Shown here: positions 9,287-22,556 of the stretch, piece by piece
How positions within the stretch are numbered: the stretch's first letter is position 1
Layout: each line of letters opens with the position of its first letter
Origin: Marinifilum sp. D737
Lineage (GTDB): Bacteria; Bacteroidota; Bacteroidia; Bacteroidales; Marinifilaceae
Length of the DNA: 64,000 bases
Direction of reading: 5' to 3'
NCBI RefSeq assembly: GCF_026672275.1
Contig: NZ_JANQCD010000003.1
Coordinates: 183,190-247,189 of the forward strand
Notes under the pieces: generated by a model
The model's database searches: none
The model's input: the letters and a program-made list of their open reading frames with translations, nothing else
Told to the model about the DNA's origin: nothing
Position numbers and translations under genes: made by a program

Positions 9287-10300
9287 ATGATGAAGAGTAC
9301 AAAAATGGCTTTGATTTTGGGAATGATAATGGCATTGTTCTCATGTGCAGAAGAAGAGAATACTACAATTTATCCTGGTGAAGTCTGGAAGGATACACAG
9401 GGAAATCCAATTAATGCACATGGAGGTGGTATATTGTTTCATGAGGGAACCTACTACTGGTATGGTGAAATGAAACAAGGTAAAACCTGGAGAGTTCCCT
9501 ATTTAAAATGGGAATGCTATAGATGTGATGCGGGAGGAGTGAATTGCTATTCTTCAAAAGATTTGGTGAACTGGAAACATGAAGGAGTGGCCTTGCCATC
9601 TGTAAAGGTCGATTCAACTCATGACCTGCACACCTCAAAGGTGATTGAACGCCCAAAGGTAATCTACAACCGAAACACAGGAAAGTTTGTCATGTGGATG
9701 CACATTGATTCCGAAGATTACCAGTATGCAAGGGCAGGAGTAGCCATTAGCGATCATCCGCAAGGGCCATTCACTTACCTGCAGAGTATGCGTCCCAATG
9801 GTGCCATGAGCAGGGATATGACTCTTTTTGTTGATGATGATGGAAAGGCGTATCACTTTTACTCTTCGGAAAAAAACAAAACCATGCATGTAAGCCTGTT
9901 AAACGATGAGTATACAGCTCCATCGGGCAAGTACAAAAGAATTTTGGAGAAGGAGTCACGTGAAGCTCCGGCGGTATGGAAACATGATGGCAAATATTAT
10001 ATGATTTCATCAGGATGTACTGGTTGGTCGCCAAACCCGGCTCAAATTTCGATTTGCGATTCGGTAATGGGAGATTGGAAAACGGTATACGATCCATGCC
10101 TTGGAGAAAATGCCAACAAAACCTTTTTCTCTCAAAGTACCTATGTGCTGCCAAATCCATACAGAAAAGGAGAATACATTTACATGGGAGACCGCTGGAA
10201 TAAAACCAATTTGGAAGATTCGAGATATGTATGGCTGCCCTTAAGCTTTGAGAATGGCAAAGCCAAAATTGAATGGCAGAAAGAGTGGAGTGTGAAATAG
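9287..10300 (+). CDS. GH43-like exo-beta-galactanase-type lipoprotein
   Basis: This is a five-bladed propeller glycosidase of the GH43 group that contains exo-beta-1,3-galactanases (GH43_24/_34-like). I chose ATG 9287, not the in-frame TTG at 9254 inside a hairpin, because it gives a compact lipoprotein signal (MMKSTKMALILGMIMALFSC). The N-terminal signature is INAHGGGILFHEGTYYWYGE, followed by NCYSSKDLVNWKHEG. Members of this subgroup lack the usual N-terminal GH43 base aspartate, as seems to be the case here. SREAPAVWKHDGKYY supplies the usual acid-region Glu. A role in trimming beta-galactosyl side chains or backbone is plausible; the exact bond is unproven. Confidence 0.82.
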   Translation: MMKSTKMALILGMIMALFSCAEEENTTIYPGEVWKDTQGNPINAHGGGILFHEGTYYWYGEMKQGKTWRVPYLKWECYRCDAGGVNCYSSKDLVNWKHEGVALPSVKVDSTHDLHTSKVIERPKVIYNRNTGKFVMWMHIDSEDYQYARAGVAISDHPQGPFTYLQSMRPNGAMSRDMTLFVDDDGKAYHFYSSEKNKTMHVSLLNDEYTAPSGKYKRILEKESREAPAVWKHDGKYYMISSGCTGWSPNPAQISICDSVMGDWKTVYDPCLGENANKTFFSQSTYVLPNPYRKGEYIYMGDRWNKTNLEDSRYVWLPLSFENGKAKIEWQKEWSVK

Positions 10301-10359
10301 TTGGATTCCTCTGTACAGAATCAGAAAAAATTAAAAGAACGAATTAATCAAATTATATC

Positions 10360-11775
10360 ATGAATTTTCAAAATTCAATACTACTGGGATCTGTTTTATT
10401 GGGAAGCATGGGCGTTTCCTGTAAAACGCAGCAAAAAAGTGCCGGGCCGACACAACCCAATGTAATTGTTATACTGGCTGACGACGCCGGCTATGCAGAC
10501 TTTGGTTTTATGGGAAGTACCGATCTGGAAACACCTAATATCGATCGTTTGGCACAGGATGGTGTCATCTTTACCGATGCGCACGTTTCAGCTACGGTAT
10601 GTGCTCCCTCAAGGGCAGGATTGATTACCGGAAGATATCAGCAGCGATTTGGTGCAGAATGTAACCTCCCTCCGCACAATTTAGGTGTAGATACCAGCGA
10701 GCTGAGCATTGCTTCTGCCTTGAAAAAGCAAGGCTACCATACATCTGTATTTGGAAAGTGGCACCTGGGAGAACAAGAGGAGTATCATCCCAATAGCAGG
10801 GGATTCGATGAGTTTTTTGGTTTTCTGGAAGGAAGCCGTTCCTATTTCCCACATGAAAAGAACGACAGACCCGGCGATCCGCATGAGATACAACACAATG
10901 GCAAGCATGTAGATTTTGATGGATACCTGACCGATGTTCTGGGAGAGAAAGCCATTGAGTATGTAGAGCAGCAGAAAGACAATCCCTTCTTTATGTACCT
11001 TTCCTTTAATGCGGTTCACACACCCATGCATGCCACCAAAGAAGATTTGAAAAGATACGAAGGACATGCGCGACAGGATTTGGCTGCGATGACCTGGGCC
11101 ATGGATAGAGCCATTGGAAAGTTGGTGAGCAAATTAAAGCAGGAGAAGATCTATGAAAATACATTGATTTTCTTCCTGAGCGACAATGGAGGAGCTCACA
11201 ACAACCAGTCTTCCTGCCTGCCATTAAAAGGCTGGAAAGGAAATAAATTCGAAGGAGGACATCGTGTTCCATTTGTAATGACCTGGCCTAAAAAAATAAA
11301 GGGCGGACAGAAATACCATGCCTTAACATCGGCACTGGACATTTATGCTACGGCATTTGAGGTAGCTGGCGGACAGGGAAGTCCGGGAAAGAAACTGGAT
11401 GGCGTGAACCTGATGCCATTTGTGACAGGTAAAAAGGAAACGGCTCCTCATGAGCAATTGTTCTGGAGAAAAGAAGGAATGGCAGCTGTTCGCCAGGCAG
11501 ACTGGAAATTGATTCGAGTGGATGGCTATGGCTATCGCCTGTATAATCTGGATCGTGATTTGGGTGAAAGCAAAGACCTGCAGCTGGCAGAAAAAAGTCA
11601 AATGAATGACATGAAAATGGCCCTGGAGAATTGGGAAGAGGGCTTAATGGCACCCTTGTGGACAGAAGATAAAAACTGGAACAGGGTAACCTTCGAAATT
11701 CATAAGGCACTTATGGAGAACCGGAAATCAAAGATTCATTCACCTGGCGATTTGAACGCAGCAGAACAAAAGTAA
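10360..11775 (+). CDS. S1-family formylglycine sulfatase (first of five)
   Basis: This is a 471-residue S1 sulfatase that removes sulfate esters from the polysaccharide. It has a lipobox-like signal (SMGVSC) and the metal-binding NVIVILADDAGYADFG segment. The maturation motif is Cys81-Ala-Pro-Ser-Arg85, in which the Cys must be converted to formylglycine. The second signature, GKWHLGE, and the metal ligands FFLSDNGGA follow. Cys-type sulfatases need an anSME-like or FGE maturase, which is not in this window. It lies 60 bases after the GH43 gene and 10 bases before the beta-helix gene, consistent with one operon. Confidence 0.94.
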   Translation: MNFQNSILLGSVLLGSMGVSCKTQQKSAGPTQPNVIVILADDAGYADFGFMGSTDLETPNIDRLAQDGVIFTDAHVSATVCAPSRAGLITGRYQQRFGAECNLPPHNLGVDTSELSIASALKKQGYHTSVFGKWHLGEQEEYHPNSRGFDEFFGFLEGSRSYFPHEKNDRPGDPHEIQHNGKHVDFDGYLTDVLGEKAIEYVEQQKDNPFFMYLSFNAVHTPMHATKEDLKRYEGHARQDLAAMTWAMDRAIGKLVSKLKQEKIYENTLIFFLSDNGGAHNNQSSCLPLKGWKGNKFEGGHRVPFVMTWPKKIKGGQKYHALTSALDIYATAFEVAGGQGSPGKKLDGVNLMPFVTGKKETAPHEQLFWRKEGMAAVRQADWKLIRVDGYGYRLYNLDRDLGESKDLQLAEKSQMNDMKMALENWEEGLMAPLWTEDKNWNRVTFEIHKALMENRKSKIHSPGDLNAAEQK

Positions 11776-11785
11776 ATCAATCACT

Positions 11786-13429
11786 ATGCAAGGAAAAGTA
11801 ATATCATATATCATTTTACTGATCTTGGTTTGTACCAATACAAGTTTTGCAAAGAACTACTATGTAAATCCTGTTACAGGCAATGATCAGTATCCCGGTA
11901 CGACTCCTTCGCTGCCATTTCAAAATTTAGATAAGTTAACAGCACTTCAAATGCATCCCGGAGACAGTATACTGCTGTCTTCGGGCGCTGTTTTTTATGG
12001 CAGCCTGGAATTGAAAAATGTGAAGGGAAGGAAGGGGCAGCCCATTGTAGTTTCCACCTATCATGCAGGTGCTGCAAAGGCAGGAGAAAAGGCGCAGATT
12101 AAAGCTCAAGGAAAATTAAATGGCGTTTTGTTGGAGAACTGCAGCTTTGTAGAGCTGGAAAACCTTCAGATCAGTGCAGAAGCTGATGGTATGCCAACTG
12201 CCAATAAGAATGAAATGTGTTGCGGTCTGTTGGTAAGAACAAGCAGGGTGGATCAATATGCTCATATCCATTTAAGGAATCTGCATGTAGAGAATGTTTT
12301 CTATGAGAAAAAAGGCTTTCAAAGGGGAGCCAAAGAGGTAAAAACTGCCAACGGATCACAAAACTATGGTTGGGGAATTCGTTTTATCAATACCCTTGAG
12401 GGGGCATCAATCGAGGACATAAAAGTTCAGGATTGTTTGGTGAAAAATGTAGCCCATACAGGAATCAAATTTACTGGCAAAAGCGCACAATATAGCTTGA
12501 GAAATATAGAGGTAGAAAACAATAAGGTGATGGAAACGGGAGGTCCGGGCATTCAGATGTCGGGCGTGGAACATGTTGTTGTGCGTAACAATATTGTAGA
12601 CAAATCGGGAAGTACGGATGATACCAGAAAATGGGGACGAGGCAGTGGCCTGTGGACCTGGGGTTCCAATGATGTTTTAATTGAAAAAAATCGTTTTGTA
12701 AATGCCAATGGTCCGGGAGATTCTGCCGGAGCCCACATCGATTACAATTGCAGCAACATTGTTCTGCAATACAACTTTAGTGCAAATAACGCCGGGGGCT
12801 TTTGCGAGATTTTGGGGAACAATTACAATTGTGCCTACCGCTACAACATCAGTGTTAATGATGGGCATCGTGTTAAGGGAGAGAAGAATGCTTTTCAGGA
12901 AGGAAAGATCTTTTGGCTGAGTGGATACAATGGCAAAAGGAAACGCAAAGGCCCTTTCAATTCCTATTTTTATAACAATACCATTTTCGTGAAGAAGGCA
13001 ATTCATGCCAAAATAGCCATCGATAAGGCTGCTGAGGGTGTGCTCATTGCCAACAACATTTTCTGCATTCAGGGAGAAAGCAGTGCCGTATTGGGAGATC
13101 AGTATCGTCCTGAAAAAGCTGGAATGTCGCAGGTTAAAAATGTTGTTTTTCGGAATAACATGTATCTGAAAGCGGAGAATTGGCCCGGAGAGGTCTCCAT
13201 TCAGGATGAAAGCGCCATTTATGCAAATCCGAAATTTAAAAATCCGGGAGGAAGTCAAATCTCAGATTACCTGCCGATGAATTCGAAGCAATTGAAGAAC
13301 AAAGGAATTCAAATTCAGAAGCTACCGGGAGATACCATTGGTTTACTTCAGGGATTGAAGTTAAATTATGATATATTAGGGAATAAAATTACCGGCATGC
13401 CCGATCTGGGAGCAATCGAAATAAAATAA
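11786..13429 (+). CDS. Secreted right-handed parallel beta-helix protein
   Basis: This is a 547-residue exported protein (signal peptide ending TSFAKN) with the pectate-lyase-like N-terminal signature YYVNPVTGNDQYPGTTPSLP and PGDSILLSSG. It continues with many short repeats rich in Asn and aliphatic residues (IEVENNKVMETGG, VVRNNIVDKSG), diagnostic of a parallel beta-helix. This fold is shared by polysaccharide lyases, GH28/GH82/GH110-type hydrolases and epimerases, and I cannot assign a family by eye. Its position within the sulfatase/glycosidase operon, 10 bases after a sulfatase, supports a role in depolymerising or debranching the same glycan. Confidence 0.78.
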   Translation: MQGKVISYIILLILVCTNTSFAKNYYVNPVTGNDQYPGTTPSLPFQNLDKLTALQMHPGDSILLSSGAVFYGSLELKNVKGRKGQPIVVSTYHAGAAKAGEKAQIKAQGKLNGVLLENCSFVELENLQISAEADGMPTANKNEMCCGLLVRTSRVDQYAHIHLRNLHVENVFYEKKGFQRGAKEVKTANGSQNYGWGIRFINTLEGASIEDIKVQDCLVKNVAHTGIKFTGKSAQYSLRNIEVENNKVMETGGPGIQMSGVEHVVVRNNIVDKSGSTDDTRKWGRGSGLWTWGSNDVLIEKNRFVNANGPGDSAGAHIDYNCSNIVLQYNFSANNAGGFCEILGNNYNCAYRYNISVNDGHRVKGEKNAFQEGKIFWLSGYNGKRKRKGPFNSYFYNNTIFVKKAIHAKIAIDKAAEGVLIANNIFCIQGESSAVLGDQYRPEKAGMSQVKNVVFRNNMYLKAENWPGEVSIQDESAIYANPKFKNPGGSQISDYLPMNSKQLKNKGIQIQKLPGDTIGLLQGLKLNYDILGNKITGMPDLGAIEIK

Positions 13430-13501
13430 GGCCCAACAGGAAACGAAGATGTACACCGTACTTGAGAGTTTCCGGTGGCTTTAAAATGAATAGGTAAACA
13501 G

Positions 13502-15715
13502 ATGAAGAAGATCTATAGCAATATATTAATGACTGGTGCAGTTTTGATGGGAGCTTCGCTTTCAGGAAAGGAAGCTGTAGCGCAGGAAAAGCCCAATGTG
13601 ATTGTTGTTTTAACAGATGATCAGGGGTTTGGAGATGTAGGGTTCAATGGCTGCAAAGACATCCCCACTCCCAATATCGACAGGATTGCCAATAATGGAG
13701 TGAAATTTACAAATGGATATGTGACCTATGCCGTGTGTGGGCCAAGCAGGGCCGGGATTATTACCGGACGCTACCAGGATCGCTTTGGTTTTGGAAGAAA
13801 TCCTCTTTGTGCCCCACAGGATACCATGCAGGGATTACCAGCAACGGAAGAAACCCTTGCAAAGACACTTTCCCGTTCAGGCTACAAAAGCATGGCATTG
13901 GGGAAATGGCATTTGGGAGCGCACAAATCTCAATACCCTTTGAAAAGGGGATTCGATGAGTTTTATGGTTTTCTGAGCGGAGGGCATAGATACTTTCCTG
14001 AAAACTGGAATTTGAACGACATTACAGAGATAAAAGCTCAATTTGATGCCTACAATACTCGCCTGATGCGGGATAATGGCAGGGTGCACGAAACAGAATA
14101 TCTTACGGATGCACTCAGCAGGGAAGCGGTATCCTTTATCGAGCGAAAAAAGGAAGAGCCATTTTTCATCTATTTGGCCTACAATGCCCCTCATGCTCCT
14201 TTGCAGGCAAGTAAAAAATACCTGGATCGCTTCACGCACATCAAAAATAAAAAGAGAAGAATTTATGCAGCCATGCTTAGTGCCGTTGACGATGGTGTTG
14301 GCCTGGTTTTGGATAAGCTGGAAGAGCTGGGCCTGGATGACAATACCATTGTTTTCTTCCTGTCGGATAATGGAGGACCGGAAAGCAAGAATGGCTCAGA
14401 TAATGGAGCATTGCGCGATGGAAAAGGGAGTTTGTACGAAGGTGGAATCCATGTTCCTTTTGCCATGCAGTGGCCGGGAAAGATTCCAGCTGGCATGGTC
14501 TACGAAAACACGGTCAGCTCTCTGGATATCTTCGCTACAGCAGTGGCTTATGCCGAAACTACACCAAAGAACCAACTGGATGGGGTGAACCTGATTCCCT
14601 ATTTGAATGGAGAGAACAAGACGAAACCACACCCGCAATTGTTCTGGCGAAAATACGATCAGAAAGATTTTGCAGTAAGATCCGGCGCTCACAAATTGGT
14701 GAAATACAAATCGGAAGAGGAGGAGATCTACCATTTGGAGGAGGACATCAGCGAAAGCAATCCTTTGGAGCTTAACGAGGAGAATCACTATTCAGATTTA
14801 AAGGAAAGCTATCAGAAGTGGGAAGCAGAAATGAAAGATCCTGTCTTTTTGGGCTTGATGCAGAATAAAAAGTACAGCAGGCTAAATCCTGAACGCTTTA
14901 AAATGATTAGTCCTTTTAAGCCGGATACTTTAGGAGCCAGGGCTCCTGAAGGATATGAGCTTTTGTGGGCCGATGAATTTGATACGGATGGAAAACCAAA
15001 TCCCAAATATTGGTCTTACGAAGAGGGCTTTGTACGCAATATGGAGTTACAGTGGTACCAGGCCAATAATGCCAATGTTACCGGGGGAACACTGATTATT
15101 GAAGGCAGAAGGGAAGAGGTAAAAAACAAGAAGTACAAAAAGAGAAGCAAGAACTGGCGTTACAACAGGAAACAGGCCGAATACACTTCTTCCTGCATCA
15201 AAACAAAAGAGAAATTCTCATTTCAGCATGGCATTTTAGAGGTCAGAGCTAAAATAGATTCTCAACCGGGCATGTGGCCAGCCATCTGGACCCTGGGAAT
15301 CGATCAGAAATGGCCTGCAAATGGCGAAGTGGACCTGATGGAGTTTTACCGTCACAATGGAGAGGCCAAGCTACTGGCCAATGCAGCCTGGGCCAATGAG
15401 GACGGGCAAGCTGTATGGGATTCAGAAAAACTTCCTTTTGCTGATTTTACGGCTCAGGAGAAGGACTGGGCAGATAAATTCCACATTTGGAAAATGGAGT
15501 GGAGCAGGGAGTACATTCGCCTTTACCTGGATGATGTGTTGCTGAATGAAATCGACCTGAAAAAATCAGTGAATGCCGATGCTTTCAATCCATTTCATCA
15601 GCCCCATTACATCTTGCTGAACCTGGCCATTGGAGGAAATGGAGGAGATCCTTCCCAGAGTAATTTCCCGTCGCAATATGTGGTGGACTATGTAAGAGTT
15701 TATCAGAAAAAATAA
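13502..15715 (+). CDS. Sulfatase-GH16 fusion enzyme
   Basis: This is a 737-residue bifunctional enzyme. The N-terminal sulfatase (about 25-475) has NVIVVLTDDQGFGDVG, the maturation motif Cys79-Gly-Pro-Ser-Arg and GKWHLGAH. After a short linker (about 476-490), a complete GH16 jelly-roll begins with YELLWADEFDTDGKPNP. It carries the catalytic pattern Glu609-Val-Asp611-Leu-Met-Glu614, the beta-bulge form used by laminarinases, agarases and carrageenases, and a typical end, YVVDYVRVYQK. Both halves look catalytically complete. The frame runs through without a stop, so this is a true fusion. The design suggests desulfation coupled to endo-cleavage of a beta-galactan (inference). Signal peptide is at about 1-27. 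Confidence 0.92.
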   Translation: MKKIYSNILMTGAVLMGASLSGKEAVAQEKPNVIVVLTDDQGFGDVGFNGCKDIPTPNIDRIANNGVKFTNGYVTYAVCGPSRAGIITGRYQDRFGFGRNPLCAPQDTMQGLPATEETLAKTLSRSGYKSMALGKWHLGAHKSQYPLKRGFDEFYGFLSGGHRYFPENWNLNDITEIKAQFDAYNTRLMRDNGRVHETEYLTDALSREAVSFIERKKEEPFFIYLAYNAPHAPLQASKKYLDRFTHIKNKKRRIYAAMLSAVDDGVGLVLDKLEELGLDDNTIVFFLSDNGGPESKNGSDNGALRDGKGSLYEGGIHVPFAMQWPGKIPAGMVYENTVSSLDIFATAVAYAETTPKNQLDGVNLIPYLNGENKTKPHPQLFWRKYDQKDFAVRSGAHKLVKYKSEEEEIYHLEEDISESNPLELNEENHYSDLKESYQKWEAEMKDPVFLGLMQNKKYSRLNPERFKMISPFKPDTLGARAPEGYELLWADEFDTDGKPNPKYWSYEEGFVRNMELQWYQANNANVTGGTLIIEGRREEVKNKKYKKRSKNWRYNRKQAEYTSSCIKTKEKFSFQHGILEVRAKIDSQPGMWPAIWTLGIDQKWPANGEVDLMEFYRHNGEAKLLANAAWANEDGQAVWDSEKLPFADFTAQEKDWADKFHIWKMEWSREYIRLYLDDVLLNEIDLKKSVNADAFNPFHQPHYILLNLAIGGNGGDPSQSNFPSQYVVDYVRVYQKK

Positions 15716-15739
15716 AATAAAATCCGAATAAAAATATTG

Positions 15740-19073
<3,334 letters not shown>

Positions 19074-19592
19074 ATATTATAAAGTACTTGGAGTGGAAAT
19101 GTTGGATGTAAAGAATACATAGCGTGAGGTGGTCTGCAATAAACTGCTCAATGCGAGCGGGCTTTGCGGGCATTGGAAGGTCAAGCTGCTTATGCGCAGA
19201 AAACTTTTAGAAAGAAGGGGAAGTTTCGAACTTTGTTCGAAAATCACCCCGCCGCACTTAAAGTTTTCAAGTAGAAGAAGCTTGAGCTTACCCGCCCTAG
19301 ATTGTTATTCGCGAAATCATTATATCGGGTGCTCATGGTCTCACTTCGTTCGGCAGTTTACTTTTTGATCAATGCAACCGACCGAAGGGAGCTCATGAAT
19401 TCCTTTTAAAGAAATCATTTGATGAATAAAAAGTAAGAGCCCTGCGGCTTAAGCAAAAAAAATGTTGAGTGAGCTATGTTTGATGATGGAATAATTAATC
19501 CAACAGTAAGCTATTTATTAGGATGATAAAGAACTCAAAATACTAATGATTCACAGTGTTCCATGTGGCAACTGTAAACAAATTATAATCAT
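19074..19592. other. Intergenic region between GH2 and sulfatase genes, no gene seen
   Basis: This stretch of about 520 bases is the longest gap inside the PUL. It holds a perfect hairpin, TTTCGAAC-TTT-GTTCGAAA, near 19225-19243 and patches of unusual G+C-rich sequence. No ORF has a credible start and protein-like composition. It could be the degenerate remains of an inserted repeat. The last 100 bases before 19593 probably hold the promoter or leader of the sulfatase block. Confidence 0.4.
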
Positions 19593-20993
19593 ATGAAACT
19601 AACTCAAATATTAGCTTGTGGACTGGGAGCAAGTACTTTGCTGTTTTCCCCCAATGCACAAGCACAAACGAAAGCCGATCGTCCCAATATCATTTATGTT
19701 TTGGCAGATGATTTAGGCTATGCCGACCTGGGATGTTTTGGTCAAAAAAAGATCGAAACCCCACATATCGACCGCATGGCGAAAGATGGAATCCTTTTTA
19801 GCAATCACTATGCAGGAACCACTGTTTGTGCCCCTTCGAGATGTGCCTTGATGACGGGACTGCATACGGGACATACCGATATTCGGGGGAACAAAGCGAA
19901 TCAGCCGGAAGGTCAGTATCCCATTTCTGCAAGTACAAAAACCGTAGCGGAATGCATGCAGGATGCAGGATACAAAACGGCACTGGTGGGAAAGTGGGGC
20001 CTTGGTTATCCAGGTTCGGCAGGCGATCCATTGAAAAAAGGTTTCGATCATTTCTATGGCTACAATTGCCAAAGACATGCACACACGCATTATCCTGATT
20101 ACTTATGGGATAATGACAAGCGCATAGATGTTCCGGAGAATAAAAATGGACAGAGAAAAGTGCACAGCCATCAACTGCTTACCAATAATGCACTGGAATT
20201 TATCAAACAGAACAAGGAAGAAGCATTTTTTCTTTACCTGTCCTATGTGGTTCCCCATGCCGAACTGGCAGCTCCAAAGGAATTTATGGATCAGTACAAA
20301 GGAAGGTACCAGGAGACGCCGCATCCCGGAGGACATTACCACAAGCAAGATTCGCCCAAAGCTGCATATGCTGCAATGGTTTCGATGATGGATGCGGACC
20401 TGGGACGAATCAGATCACTTATCGAAAAAATGGGACTGGCAGAAAATACCATCATCATTTTTACCTCGGACAATGGGCCACATCTCGAATCGGGAAATGA
20501 TCCTGATTTTTTCGATAGCAATGGGATATATAGAGGCTACAAGCGTGACCTTTACGAAGGAGGCATTCGTTCCCCTTTTGTGGCCTGGTGGCCAGGGAAG
20601 ATCAAAGCGGGTACAAAGAGTGATCACATCAGTGCCTTTTGGGATTTCATGCCTACAGCCTGCGATCTGGCAGGAGTGGACGCACCGGAAGGTCTGGATG
20701 GCATCTCCTATGTGCCGGCTCTCCTGGGACAGGAACAGGCTGAACACGATTACCTGTACTGGGAGTTTCATGAAAAAGCAGGCAAGCAAGCCATCCGCAA
20801 AGGGAAATGGAAAGCCCTGCGCCTGGGGGCAAAAAAGGATAAAAATGCAGCCATACAATTGTTCGATTTGTCTGTTGATCCTGGCGAGGAAAAGAATGTA
20901 GCCGATCAGCATCCCAAGCTGGTCAAAGAGATGAAAGAACTGTTTGCGAACTCACGCAGGCCGGTAGATGCTTTTCCTTTTGGCGATCAGTAA
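19593..20993 (+). CDS. S1-family formylglycine sulfatase
   Basis: This is a 466-residue exported sulfatase (signal peptide ending PNAQAQ). It shows NIIYVLADDLGYADLGCFG and the maturation motif Cys79-Ala-Pro-Ser-Arg, then CALMTGLHTGHTDIRGN, GKWGLGYPG instead of the commoner GKWHLG, and FTSDNGPH. The HTDIRGN sequence places it near arylsulfatase-A-like subfamilies distinct from the first two sulfatases in the locus, so it probably removes sulfate from a different position. It starts the downstream sulfatase block and is 18 bases from the next gene. Confidence 0.94.
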   Translation: MKLTQILACGLGASTLLFSPNAQAQTKADRPNIIYVLADDLGYADLGCFGQKKIETPHIDRMAKDGILFSNHYAGTTVCAPSRCALMTGLHTGHTDIRGNKANQPEGQYPISASTKTVAECMQDAGYKTALVGKWGLGYPGSAGDPLKKGFDHFYGYNCQRHAHTHYPDYLWDNDKRIDVPENKNGQRKVHSHQLLTNNALEFIKQNKEEAFFLYLSYVVPHAELAAPKEFMDQYKGRYQETPHPGGHYHKQDSPKAAYAAMVSMMDADLGRIRSLIEKMGLAENTIIIFTSDNGPHLESGNDPDFFDSNGIYRGYKRDLYEGGIRSPFVAWWPGKIKAGTKSDHISAFWDFMPTACDLAGVDAPEGLDGISYVPALLGQEQAEHDYLYWEFHEKAGKQAIRKGKWKALRLGAKKDKNAAIQLFDLSVDPGEEKNVADQHPKLVKEMKELFANSRRPVDAFPFGDQ

Positions 20994-21011
20994 AGAATCA
21001 ATTTTAAAAAT

Positions 21012-22520
21012 ATGAAAACCACCATTATAAACTCCCTTTTAATCGGGGGCAGTCTTCTGTCTGCTTCATTGCTGACGAGTACAAGTGCAGCGGGAAGCAG
21101 TCCAAAAGAAGATAAAAACTTGAAAAAACCCAATATCCTTTGGATTGTAGCTGATGATTTGGGAACCGATTTAGGATGCTATGGCAATCAGTCGGTTAAG
21201 ACTGAAAACCTGGATCGCCTGGCCGGAGAAGGAATCCTGTTCTCCAATTGTCATACGGTAACGGCAGTTTGTTCTCCCAGCAGGTCTGGTCTGATTACAG
21301 GAATGTACCCGGTAAGTATCAATTGCCATCAGCACAGAACCCGCAAGGAAGCCATGAAAAAGCTACCCAAAGGCATCAAAACCATTACCGAATATTTCGA
21401 AGAAGCCGGCTATTATACTTTTAATGGCAGTTGCGAAAAGCCCGGGAAACCTGGCAAAGAGGATTACAATTTCATTACTGATTATGAGATATATGATGGA
21501 GTGGATTGGCGTGAACGCAAAGAGGGACAGCCATTTTTTGGACAAATTCAAATTCATAAGCCACACCGCCCTTTCCGAAGAGATACCGCCCGTCCTGTTG
21601 ATCCTTCGGGCCTACAAGTGCCACCCTACTGGCCCGATCATACTTTAATCAGGCAGGATATGGCTTTCTACCTGGAAACCGTTCAGTTGGTAGACAGGGA
21701 AGTAGGTAAGATTTTGGAACGATTGAAAAAGGATGGTCTGGAGGAGAATACCTATGTATTTTTTGTGGGCGACCAGGGAAGTCCCATGGTGAGGCACAAG
21801 CAATTTTTGTATGATGGAGGAACCAATACCCCGCTCATTGTTCGATATCCAAAGAAAGAGCATGCGAAGGAAGTGAGGGAGGAACTCATCAGCAATATCG
21901 ATTTGGCAGCAACGGCTTTGCAGCTGGCAGGAATCAACATTCCCGCCTACATGCAGGGACAAAATTTCCTGGGGGCTCATAAACCGCGTACAGAAGTATT
22001 TAGCATGCGCGACAGAAGAGACGAAAGCGTGGATAGAATTCGTGCAGTTCGCACCGAACGGTTCAAATACATCCGAAATTTCTATCCGGAAAAGCCGTAC
22101 GCTCAATACAATGCGTATAAACGAAATCAATACCCTTGTTTGCCCTTAATGGAAGTCCTAAAGGAGGCGAATCGCCTTAGTCCCGTGCAGCTACAGTTTT
22201 TATCAAACTCGCGCCCGGAAGAGGAGTTGTATGATTTATCAGCCGATCCGTATGAAATATATAACCTTGCCGAAGAAGCAAGTTATAGGGGGATTAAACA
22301 GGAACTAAGAGAAAAACTGGAGCAATGGCTTGAGGAATGCGATCGGGCGACTTACCCCGAAGATCAAAGGGAGATTGAGTATTGGAAAAAACAGATGGCA
22401 AATATGGACTCCATTTGGAAGGTGAAAAAGAGACTGCCCCTTGCTCCAACAAACCAGGAGTATGTAAGCTGGTGGGAAAAAAAGTTCGAGAGCCTGTTCA
22501 AAAGCCAGGCATCAAAATAA
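21012..22520 (+). CDS. S1-family sulfatase resembling heparan N-sulfatase/iduronate-type subfamilies
   Basis: This is a 502-residue exported sulfatase. The motifs are NILWIVADDLGTDLGCYGN and maturation motif Cys87-Ser-Pro-Ser-Arg followed by SGLITGMYPVSINCHQHR. The segment PFFGQIQIHKPHRPF resembles the NxHxPH-type loop of the sulfamidase/iduronate-sulfatase branch. The protein lacks the GKWHLG motif of arylsulfatases, having NGSCEKPGKPG at that place. It is therefore the most divergent sulfatase of the set. The 18-base gap before it and 36-base gap after it support co-transcription. Substrate position is unknown. Confidence 0.9.
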   Translation: MKTTIINSLLIGGSLLSASLLTSTSAAGSSPKEDKNLKKPNILWIVADDLGTDLGCYGNQSVKTENLDRLAGEGILFSNCHTVTAVCSPSRSGLITGMYPVSINCHQHRTRKEAMKKLPKGIKTITEYFEEAGYYTFNGSCEKPGKPGKEDYNFITDYEIYDGVDWRERKEGQPFFGQIQIHKPHRPFRRDTARPVDPSGLQVPPYWPDHTLIRQDMAFYLETVQLVDREVGKILERLKKDGLEENTYVFFVGDQGSPMVRHKQFLYDGGTNTPLIVRYPKKEHAKEVREELISNIDLAATALQLAGINIPAYMQGQNFLGAHKPRTEVFSMRDRRDESVDRIRAVRTERFKYIRNFYPEKPYAQYNAYKRNQYPCLPLMEVLKEANRLSPVQLQFLSNSRPEEELYDLSADPYEIYNLAEEASYRGIKQELREKLEQWLEECDRATYPEDQREIEYWKKQMANMDSIWKVKKRLPLAPTNQEYVSWWEKKFESLFKSQASK

Positions 22521-22556
22521 AAAGAGTGATTATCAGAATAAATAAGAGGAAGAGAA

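Noticed and set aside
19129..19368. 79-residue ORF in the PUL gap
   Set aside because: No ribosome site, unusual composition and overlap with palindromes; more likely degenerate repeat sequence.
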